Assembly: GCA_016873615.1 (NCBI GenBank)
Contig: VGWX01000017.1
Location: forward strand, 1 to 38,596
Length of the DNA stretch: 38,596 nt
Direction: 5' to 3'
Source: Nitrospira sp.
Lineage (GTDB): Bacteria > Nitrospirota > Thermodesulfovibrionia > Thermodesulfovibrionales > SM23-35
The translations under genes were made by a program, and so were the position numbers. This document shows positions 8,963-14,499 of the stretch, one piece after another. Position 1 is the first letter of the stretch, and the number at the start of each line of letters is the position of its first letter. A model generated the notes under the pieces. It did not search any database. It was not told the DNA's origin and saw nothing but the letters and a program-made list of their open reading frames with translations.

Positions 8963-9807
8963 AGAAGTTCCTTCTGATTTTTTTTGGTCTGTTCATGCTC
9001 ATTTTTTTCATAAGCCTTCTCTTTGTCTTTTTTCAAAAAAACATGCCCATAGGAGAGCGGGTTGCGCTTATACGTGTGGAAGGGCCGATCCTTGACTCAA
9101 AAGATACCATTGATGAGCTTAAAGAACATCTAAAAGATCCGTCAATCAAGGCTATCATTATGCGTATTGACAGCCCGGGAGGTGCGGTAGCGCCTTCACA
9201 GGAGATATATGAAGAGGTGAGAAAAGCTGTCACAAAAAAGAAAATAGTAGTTTCCATGGGCTCTGTAGCAGCCTCGGGAGGCTATTATATCGCTGCACCT
9301 GCCACAAGGATTGTTGCCAACCCGGGGACGCTTACAGGGTCAATCGGGGTAATCATGGAAATCCCCAACTTCTCAGGACTCATGAATAAACTCGGCATCA
9401 AAAGTGAGGTAGTAAAAAGCGGCAGACACAAGGATATAGCGTCTGTATTCCGTGGTATTAAAAAAGAGGATAGAGAGATACTCCAGAATGTACTTGATAA
9501 TGTGCACGATCAGTTTATATTGGCAGTTGCTGAAGGCAGAAAGATGCTCCGTGAAGATGTCCGGAAGATCGCAGATGGCCGGATCTTCACCGGTGAACAG
9601 GCGCTTAAGGTAGGCCTTATTGATGAGATCGGCAACCTTGAGGATGCTGTAAAAGTAGCAGGAAAGCTCTCCGGTATAAAAGGAGAACCTGAAGTGGTCA
9701 GCAAGAAAGAAAGATTTTCCTTCAGAGACTTGCTGAAAGGAAGCATGCCGGAAGAACTGACAGATGTTTTCCCGTCAGTGAAAATAAAATACTTATTTAC
9801 ACCTTAA
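8959..9807 (+). CDS. sppA: Signal peptide peptidase SppA (short type)
   Basis: It is a membrane-anchored serine protease of family S49 that degrades cleaved signal peptides. Residues 3-27 form one N-terminal transmembrane anchor (FLLIFFGLFMLIFFISLLFVFF), and the rest is extracytoplasmic. Family motifs are IDSPGGAVAPSQEIYEEV, VSMGSVAASGGYYIAAPA with the nucleophilic Ser, GTLTGSIGVIM, and KSEVVKSGRHKDIAS with the candidate catalytic Lys. At 282 aa it is the short single-domain form, which oligomerises to complete its active sites. The start is GTG, overlapping the rpsA stop. A short gap separates it from the IHF/HU gene. Confidence 0.94.
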   Translation: MKKFLLIFFGLFMLIFFISLLFVFFQKNMPIGERVALIRVEGPILDSKDTIDELKEHLKDPSIKAIIMRIDSPGGAVAPSQEIYEEVRKAVTKKKIVVSMGSVAASGGYYIAAPATRIVANPGTLTGSIGVIMEIPNFSGLMNKLGIKSEVVKSGRHKDIASVFRGIKKEDREILQNVLDNVHDQFILAVAEGRKMLREDVRKIADGRIFTGEQALKVGLIDEIGNLEDAVKVAGKLSGIKGEPEVVSKKERFSFRDLLKGSMPEELTDVFPSVKIKYLFTP

Positions 9808-9828
9808 TTTATCAGGAGGTCATTTGGT

Positions 9829-10110
9829 ATGACTAAATCAGTCCTCATAGAAAAAGTGTCGGAAAGGGTTGGCAGCCTTACAAGAAAGCAGACTGAAATT
9901 GTGGTTGATACGGTTTTTGAAAGTATAAAAGACGCTTTGGTTAAAGGTGAGAAGATCGAAATAAGAGGTTTTGGAAACTTTAAGCCAAAGAGCAGGAGAC
10001 CGAGAAGGGCAAGAAACCCGAAGACAGGCGAGAAGGTTGAAGTGCCTGAAAAAAGAGTTTTGCACTTTAAGGTGGGCAAGGCCCTGAGAGAAGCAATGAA
10101 CCCGAAGTAG
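9829..10110 (+). CDS. Integration host factor / HU family DNA-bending protein
   Basis: It is a small nucleoid protein that bends DNA as a dimer. The 93-aa protein has the family helical N-terminus (MTKSVLIEKVSERVGSLTRKQ) and the beta-arm signature GFGNFKPKSRRPRRARNPKTGE, with the proline-tipped arm. Its position after rpsA/sppA matches ihfB in other bacteria. The sequence also resembles HU/IhfA-type proteins, so no subunit letter is assigned. AGGAGG sits 10 nt before the ATG. It is the last gene of the operon. No convincing terminator hairpin is visible in 10111-10280, where the accessory island begins. Confidence 0.93.
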   Translation: MTKSVLIEKVSERVGSLTRKQTEIVVDTVFESIKDALVKGEKIEIRGFGNFKPKSRRPRRARNPKTGEKVEVPEKRVLHFKVGKALREAMNPK

Positions 10111-10280
10111 CACTTCTCTTTCCCTAATTGTATTTTTCTTTTGAATCGATAATCTTTCTTGTTAAGGGAAGGGATGTTTCTGAAGATTTTCTGTCTGGAA
10201 TTTTTGTCCCCAAAAAATCCGCTCAAATTCTCTATCCTCATCTGTTAGCAATTTTATGAATAATCCGGATTATACGAGTA

Positions 10281-10309
10281 TTGCTTTTTTTGAAAGTCAA
10301 ATATATACT
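10281..10309 (+). promoter_or_regulatory. Predicted promoter of the DUF4143 ATPase
   Basis: TTGCTT (10281-10286) and TATACT (10304-10309) are spaced by 17 nt. The -10 ends 6 nt before ATG 10316, so the transcript would begin at or next to that ATG. This argues for the shorter start, because the longer ORF would encode its own promoter. Confidence 0.45.
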
Positions 10310-10315
10310 TTAAAT

Positions 10316-11551
10316 ATGCAAGGTAAATATAAAGCATATATTAGGAACATGGAAAAGCCGATCCTGCAGGTAGTCAGTAAGGGTCAGTCCGCCCTTATTC
10401 TTGGTCCACGACAGACAGGCAAGACTACCTTGGTCAAAAAGTGCTTATCCGGCTTGAAGAATCTCATGGAATATCCTTTGCAGAATCCTGAAATCCGCAT
10501 TGAGATGGAACGTGATCCTTCAGCCATTATCAGGCAGGTGCAGGCACGGATAGGCAAGCCCCCCATAATATTTATGGATGAGGCACAGAAGGTGCCTGAA
10601 GTCTTTGATAGCATCCAGTGCCTTATTGACGAGAAGAAGGGATCATTTATCATTACCGGCTCATCAGCCCGCAAGCTAAGAAGAAAAGGTGTAAATCTTC
10701 TGCCTGGCAGGATCAGGATATACAGGCTTGACCCAATGCAGTGGAACGAGTTTGGCTGGCTTAAAGACTCCGATGGAGGGATATTCCGCATACCGAATAT
10801 CAATTCTATCAAAGAGTATTCATTCGAAAAGTCTCTCATCTTTGGCGCCCTTCCCGGCATTGTCAGCCTGTCAGACGACCGTGAACGTGCTGACCTGTTG
10901 AAGGCCTACACCCAAACATACCTCGAAGAAGAAATTAGGGCAGAGGCGCTGAGCAGGAAAATAGGACATTTCGGCCGTTTTCTTGAGCTGGCAGCCAGGG
11001 AGTCCGGCACCAATCCTAATCTAACAAAACTCTCTCTTGAATCAGGAGTCAGTGTCCCTACCATTAAGGAATATTACAATATTCTTGAGGACACGCTTAT
11101 TGTTGAAAAAGTCGAACCATACCTCAAGAACGCACGGAAAAGGATCCTCACCTCACCAAGATATTATTTTTTTGACCTCGGGGTGCGAAATGCCCTTGCC
11201 CGGATACCATTGACTGAATCGTTGATTAATGTTGATAAAGGGAGGCTCTTTGAACATGCTGTCATCCTTGAGATCATCCGAAGGATAAGAGCAATGAATC
11301 TAGACTACAAAGTCAATTACTGGCGAACAGGCGCCGGTGCAGAAGTAGATTGTGTCATAGACACCGGCTCAACGGTCATTCCTGTTGAAATCAAGTCCGG
11401 ATCAAAGGTCACATCCTCAGGGCTTCGCGGGCTTTCAAGTTTTATAGATACTTACAAAGAGAGGGTGAAGCAGGCATACGTTATTACCGACGGCAGAATG
11501 CCGGAGAAACTAACTGATAAAATAATGGCAATACCGTGGAGGTTTCTGTGA
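10316..11551 (+). CDS. AAA-family ATPase with C-terminal DUF4143 domain
   Basis: Cytoplasmic P-loop ATPase of unknown physiological role. Walker A is LILGPRQTGKTTLVKK and Walker B is PPIIFMDEAQKVPEVFD, near residues 25 and 85 of this start. A sensor-like segment, SFIITGSSARKLRRKG, follows. The C-terminal third is DUF4143, with AEVDCVIDTGSTVIPVEIKSG, a PD-(D/E)xK-nuclease-like core. The ORF track starts at 10256, but neither ATG has a Shine-Dalgarno. I prefer ATG 10316 because a 17-nt-spaced promoter ends 6 nt before it and the family normally begins close to this point. Such genes are common, patchily distributed and often near toxin-antitoxin loci, as here. No DUF4143 function should be assumed. 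Confidence 0.85.
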   Translation: MQGKYKAYIRNMEKPILQVVSKGQSALILGPRQTGKTTLVKKCLSGLKNLMEYPLQNPEIRIEMERDPSAIIRQVQARIGKPPIIFMDEAQKVPEVFDSIQCLIDEKKGSFIITGSSARKLRRKGVNLLPGRIRIYRLDPMQWNEFGWLKDSDGGIFRIPNINSIKEYSFEKSLIFGALPGIVSLSDDRERADLLKAYTQTYLEEEIRAEALSRKIGHFGRFLELAARESGTNPNLTKLSLESGVSVPTIKEYYNILEDTLIVEKVEPYLKNARKRILTSPRYYFFDLGVRNALARIPLTESLINVDKGRLFEHAVILEIIRRIRAMNLDYKVNYWRTGAGAEVDCVIDTGSTVIPVEIKSGSKVTSSGLRGLSSFIDTYKERVKQAYVITDGRMPEKLTDKIMAIPWRFL

Positions 11552-11781
11552 GGGGCAGTAGCTGCAAAATCGAACTCTTCCATCAAATGCACCCCTTGTG
11601 TTGTGCGTAATCATCAAACTATCTCGAAGGGAATGATGTGATTAAATCGAAAGATATAGAACGATGCAAGTAATAAATAATATTGTTTAAATTGGCAACG
11701 TTATATATAAATAGCGGATGAGGTTAAAGATTCCTATTTAATCATAGGGTAGATGACTTTTAAAGCTATGAAAAAATAGAA

Positions 11782-11833
11782 ACCTCCTGTAAGAATAAGT
11801 TTATGGAAAAACAAAATTCTTAAGATAGGAGGT
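11782..11833. repeat. Imperfect inverted repeat in the 11552-11886 gap
   Basis: ACCTCCT (11782-11788) plus TAAGAA pairs with TTCTTA plus AGGAGGT (11827-11833), with a 3-4 nt asymmetric bulge and a loop of about 21 nt. It lies downstream of both the + ATPase and the - small gene that converge here, so it could act as a bidirectional terminator without a strong T-run. The remaining 335 bp of the gap shows no gene. Confidence 0.3.
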
Positions 11834-11886
11834 CCCCTGTTTATCATATATAATTAGTTTTCAATTTTAAAACTGCGGAAGATGGG

Positions 11887-12129
11887 TTAAAGTTCTTGGC
11901 CATTGGCAGGTTGTTCTTGAAGAAGAAACGTCTTAGGGTACTTTCCCCTTCCGCAGATTTTGAATGAGCCGAAATCCTTATACCAATCGCCATCAGGGGC
12001 TTCGGGCTCAGATTCCCGCCAGAGTTTCAGCTGGTAGAGATCCTCAGCAGTGATTTGTCGCTTCCTGAGCCGATCAAAAAGATGATCGCGCAGATCCGGA
12101 GGAAGATTGGTCCACTGAATCTTCGGCAA
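11887..12129 (-). CDS. Uncharacterised 80-aa protein, putative toxin partner of an RHH antitoxin
   Basis: I cannot assign a family with confidence. The 80-aa protein is compact and rich in aromatic and charged residues: PPDLRDHLFDRLRKRQIT, DLYQLKLWRESEPEAPDG, WYKDFGSFKICGRG and KTFLL. There is no signal peptide, membrane segment or known toxin motif. The start is TTG, one base after the stop of the upstream RHH gene, with GGAG in the end of that gene as ribosome binding site, so the two are almost certainly co-translated. By context (antitoxin-like DNA-binding protein first, small soluble protein second, in a cluster of toxin-antitoxin modules) I infer the toxin or effector of a module. An accessory immunity or regulatory role is also possible. 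Confidence 0.75.
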   Translation of the reverse strand: MPKIQWTNLPPDLRDHLFDRLRKRQITAEDLYQLKLWRESEPEAPDGDWYKDFGSFKICGRGKYPKTFLLQEQPANGQEL

Positions 12130-12130
12130 C

Positions 12131-12388
12131 TCACTCTCCGAAAGTCATCCGGGCAAGTTGTTCCTTCAATTCCTGCTGTTCTTTCACATCTTTTGACTTG
12201 CTTAATCGATCCGCCAATTCAAAGAATCTGCGCCTCTCCTCCTCTTTCGCTTGCAGTCCGGTTTCAACGAGTTCTACGAGTATCCGATTCGCACTTACTT
12301 TTCGGTTTTTTGCCAAAGTCTTCACCCGTTTGGCCAGCGGAGAAGGGAGAGAGACGCTCTGGCGAACCGCTTTTTCAATTGTACCCAT
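12131..12388 (-). CDS. Ribbon-helix-helix (CopG/Arc-type) antitoxin-like protein
   Basis: The 85-aa protein has an N-terminal RHH-like segment (AVRQSVSLPSPLAKRVKTLAKNRKVSANRILVELVETGL): a short beta strand with alternating Ser/Val, then two helices. A charged C-terminal helix (KEEERRRFFELADRL) would be the partner-binding arm. The start is ATG 12388, not the track start at 12406, because the extra codons VYNCC are encoded by the -10 box TATAAT and its downstream spacer. It probably represses its own promoter and neutralises the protein encoded one base downstream. It is the first gene of a two-gene module with no leader. Confidence 0.8.
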   Translation of the reverse strand: MGTIEKAVRQSVSLPSPLAKRVKTLAKNRKVSANRILVELVETGLQAKEEERRRFFELADRLSKSKDVKEQQELKEQLARMTFGE

Positions 12389-12394
12389 ACAACA

Positions 12395-12422
12395 ATTATA
12401 CACCATTTTGCATCAGAATGCA
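12395..12422 (-). promoter_or_regulatory. Promoter and possible operator of the RHH module
   Basis: A perfect TATAAT on the minus strand (12400 to 12395) ends 6 nt before ATG 12388. Just upstream, TGCAT-CAGA-ATGCA (12409-12422, plus-strand reading) is a perfect 5-bp-arm inverted repeat in the spacer/-35 zone and is a likely RHH operator. The -35 match is poor. Further right, 12423-12635 holds no complete gene. Confidence 0.5.
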
Positions 12423-12635
12423 CCAGTTACATTCTGCAAGAAATTTGGGGAAAAAGACCTGATTGAACCCTGTCCGAAAGGTCTAATAGTGTTAACTACA
12501 TATTAAAAACTGATACTCACAGTTACAAGCACTTTTAGTATTGGTGAAAATCGTATTCAAGACCTTTTCAGCCATAATGATGAAATTATTATCAAACATG
12601 CACATAGTATCAGGAAGCAAGACTTCCTCAATTCT

Positions 12636-13001
12636 CTAAATCGCAACTTCAAGGGCAATCTTGTCATATTCAACGTGAGGTATTTTTTTATCCTTTGTTT
12701 CTGTTATCTCAACAAGTCCGAGTTCTTGAAGATACGATATATCTTGTAGAACATTTTTAATATCCCTATTAACCATTTTTGAGAGCTCATATACAGAAGC
12801 AGGCTTTTTATCTTTTATTGCCTTAAGGAGTTCAAGTCGCTTTTCCGTAAGTACCTTTCGCATCTCTTTTAGGTTATTAAAGTAGATTGCTGTTTTTTTC
12901 TGGACAGTTTCTCCCTTTGACAGTTTCTCAAAAACCTCACCGGCTTCTTTTAAAGCATTATCAAGGCTCCTTATTTCGATTTTAACCCTTTTAATCCTCA
13001 T
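12636..13001 (-). CDS. HTH antitoxin-like protein, partner of TumE (HVO_A0114-like)
   Basis: The 121-aa protein has a predicted winged-helix region at residues 60-110 (RLELLKAIKDKKPASVYELSKMVNRDIKNVLQDISYLQELGLVEI), the MarR-like pattern of HVO_A0114-type DNA-binding proteins. The N-terminal 50 residues (RSLDNALKEAGEVFEKLSKGE) look like a helical partner-binding arm. I choose ATG 13001 because AGGAGGTG lies 7 nt upstream; the track's GTG at 13010 is part of that Shine-Dalgarno itself. The gene starts inside the 3' end of the TumE gene. It probably neutralises TumE and binds the palindrome at 13284-13306. Confidence 0.82.
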   Translation of the reverse strand: MRIKRVKIEIRSLDNALKEAGEVFEKLSKGETVQKKTAIYFNNLKEMRKVLTEKRLELLKAIKDKKPASVYELSKMVNRDIKNVLQDISYLQELGLVEITETKDKKIPHVEYDKIALEVAI

Positions 13002-13284
13002 CCCAATCACCTCCTCTTATTCTCTTTAACTCCGTTTTAAAGTCTCTCAATAAATTCCAGATGCTGCTAAATTTATATGCCGTTTCATTGGATCTATAAT
13101 GCTTATGGTCCCCTTTACCCTCTGCATTGTCATACCCCAGAACTCTTTTACCGTCTTTAACATAGACTATCGAGTATTTAACACCAAATGGCTTATCGTC
13201 TGATTTTAGAACCTGCCATATTTTGGTTTCTACAATTTCATCACCTTTAATCTCTTTGGTATGGAGTATCTTGATTGCCCTCAT
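12991..13284 (-). CDS. TumE-family toxin (DUF6516)
   Basis: The 97-aa protein has the family hallmark of a beta-rich N-terminal half (IVETKIWQVLKSDDKPFGVKYSIVYVKDGKRV) followed by GYDNAEGKGDHKHY, then a helical tail. I recall these from proteins annotated as TumE/DUF6516 toxin-antitoxin components. The molecular target is not known to me. The start is ATG 13284 rather than the track's 13320: the upstream codons would be encoded by the promoter and operator, and the -10 TATAAT ends 7 nt before this ATG. The antitoxin-like HTH gene overlaps the 3' end, the toxin-first order usual for this family. Confidence 0.82.
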   Translation of the reverse strand: MRAIKILHTKEIKGDEIVETKIWQVLKSDDKPFGVKYSIVYVKDGKRVLGYDNAEGKGDHKHYRSNETAYKFSSIWNLLRDFKTELKRIRGGDWDED

Positions 13285-13320
13285 AGTGGGTATTATATAC
13301 CCACTACAAAAAAATATCAA
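13284..13320 (-). promoter_or_regulatory. TumE-module promoter with a palindromic operator over the -10
   Basis: On the minus strand TTGATA (13320-13315) and TATAAT (13297-13292) are 17 nt apart, a near-consensus promoter. The arms TAGTGGGTAT and ATACCCACTA form a perfect 10-bp inverted repeat with a 3-nt centre at 13284-13306. The -10 hexamer lies over its centre, and its last base pair touches the ATG. Repressor binding there would block RNA polymerase directly. Confidence 0.7.
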
Positions 13321-13434
13321 TAATCAAATGGAAAGATGGAAAATTATCAGGATAGCAATAATGTTTGTTTATACTCGAATTGCATAGCAATTAGAGGCAG
13401 GCTGGTTGTTGCTTTCTATGTGAACGCTTTCCCT

Positions 13435-13578
13435 TTAGCGAATGTCGATGGGGTGTTTGTAATAGGGAGTTACTGACATGGCGTTTAGATACTCAAAATC
13501 TGTCTTGTTGTGCGGCAGAATTATACTTAAAAGTACCAAAATAACCAAGCTCTGTTTTTCTTGATATTCTTCATTTTT
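13435..13578 (-). pseudogene. Possible 3' remnant of a PIN-domain (VapC-like) toxin
   Basis: A minus-strand open frame with no start codon context ends at a TAA and reads ILPHNKTDFEYLNAMSVT, then TPYYKHPIDIR. The pattern hydrophobic-x-H-N-x-x-D-F resembles the last conserved motif of PIN-domain RNases (for example LVTxNxxDF). Nothing upstream in frame restores the acidic N-terminal motifs, so if real this is a decayed fragment. The 13321-13633 gap otherwise holds only a small palindrome (AATTGC-ATA-GCAATT, 13378-13392). Chance similarity cannot be excluded. Confidence 0.3.
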
Positions 13579-13633
13579 TTAATGATTGATATGATGTCTC
13601 TTTGCAGGTGAATAGAATAAACAAATATCGTAT

Positions 13634-13939
13634 TTATGCGACTTTTGAGTATATCCTGACTTCTTTTTCAAGACGCTCACCGAGCGCATCGGCAGTAACG
13701 TCAAGGTCGTATTGAGACTGCAAGCTGATCCAGAACTCTGAGGATGTTTCGAAGAACCGAGCAAGCCTGAGGGCGGTATCAGCAGTAATCCTTCTCTTTT
13801 CAAGGACTATTTCGTTTATTCTCCGGGCAGGCACCCCGATATTCAGGGCTAGTTTGTTTTGGCTCAAACCCATGGGCTTGAGAAATTCTTCAAGTAGAAC
13901 TTCTCCCGGATGTACAGGATGTAATTTTTTCTTTTTCAT
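13634..13939 (-). CDS. higA: HigA family antitoxin (XRE HTH)
   Basis: The 101-aa protein begins with the family signature HPVHPGEVLLEEFLKPMGLSQ, and its Xre-type helix-turn-helix is LSQNKLALNIGVPARRINEIVLEKRRIT (residues 25-52). The typical HigA tail follows (TALRLARFFETSSEFWISLQSQYDLD). It neutralises HigB by forming a complex and represses the operon. A good AAGGAG lies before the ATG. It is second in the operon, 11 nt after higB, the toxin-first order characteristic of HigBA. Confidence 0.93.
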   Translation of the reverse strand: MKKKKLHPVHPGEVLLEEFLKPMGLSQNKLALNIGVPARRINEIVLEKRRITADTALRLARFFETSSEFWISLQSQYDLDVTADALGERLEKEVRIYSKVA

Positions 13940-13950
13940 ATATTCACTCC

Positions 13951-14232
13951 TTAATGATAGTCGGTTATTTCGACATTATATGCAGTATTATCTTTCCATA
14001 CAAAACAGAGCCGCCATTGGTCGTTAATTCTTATGCTATATTGTCCTTTCCGATTACCACCTAACTTCTCAAGTCTGTTTGACGGTGGTATTCTTAAATC
14101 ATACATATTCTGTGCGTTGTTGAGCATCCTCAGTTTTCTTAGTGCAATTTGCTGTATGTCTCCTGGCAACTTTGCCGATCTTTCCCTGGAATATACCTTC
14201 TCAGTCTCTTTATCCCTGAAAGATTTGATCAC
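13951..14232 (-). CDS. higB: HigB toxin (RelE/ParE superfamily mRNA interferase)
   Basis: The 93-aa protein matches the HigB form of the RelE fold: IKSFRDKETEKVYSRE at the start, DLRIPPSNRLEKLGGNRKGQYSIRINDQWRLCFVW in the core strands, and NVEITDYH at the end. In characterised relatives this cleaves mRNA at the ribosome, with the C-terminal His and basic residues important; those are present. The start codon is GTG. It has no Shine-Dalgarno and appears to start at or next to the transcription start. Confidence 0.93.
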   Translation of the reverse strand: MIKSFRDKETEKVYSRERSAKLPGDIQQIALRKLRMLNNAQNMYDLRIPPSNRLEKLGGNRKGQYSIRINDQWRLCFVWKDNTAYNVEITDYH

Positions 14233-14238
14233 TGTTTT

Positions 14239-14267
14239 ATAGTATAACGATATGCGTTAAACGTCAA
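14239..14267 (-). promoter_or_regulatory. higBA promoter with operator in the spacer
   Basis: On the minus strand TTGACG (14267-14262) and TACTAT (14244-14239) are 17 nt apart. The inverted repeat TAACG-ATATG-CGTTA (14245-14259, plus-strand reading) lies entirely within the spacer and is a plausible HigA operator. The -10 ends 6 nt before the GTG at 14232, so the message is predicted leaderless. Confidence 0.65.
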
Positions 14268-14476
14268 GAGTTAAATTCAAGCAGAGAAATAAGATGTCTC
14301 AAATTAAAAAAACGCCCGCCGGTTTATGCGGTCATTGAAAGCTTCTTCCTTACTCAGAATAAGGGGACAAAGGGTCAAATCTTCATTGTTTACAAGTGAA
14401 GCTTTGATTATAGTCAAGGCAGACTTTAAAAGATGATTTATTGGGCCTGAAATAGTTATGATACAAAGGTTAAATG

Positions 14477-14482
14477 TATAAT
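14477..14482 (+). promoter_or_regulatory. Candidate -10 box of the cobA-hemD gene
   Basis: TATAAT lies 17 nt before the ATG at 14500. No clear -35 is seen at standard spacing. AGAGAG at 14485-14490 may serve as a weak Shine-Dalgarno. The leader would be only about 11-20 nt. Confidence 0.35.
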
Positions 14483-14499
14483 GCAGAGAGAACATAGCA

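Noticed and set aside
10111-10255. Intrinsic terminator after the IHF/HU gene
   Set aside because: TTTCCCTAA and TTAAGGGAA could pair only imperfectly over a loop of about 35 nt and no T-run follows.
12389-12406. Six-codon N-terminal extension of the RHH protein
   Set aside because: The codons coincide with the -10 box TATAAT and the spacer to the real ATG.
12055-12506. Plus-strand ORFs opposite the RHH module
   Set aside because: Antisense of a well-supported two-gene module with promoter and ribosome binding sites.
13579-13803. 74-aa minus-strand ORF overlapping higA
   Set aside because: Alternative frame of higA, which has clear family motifs.
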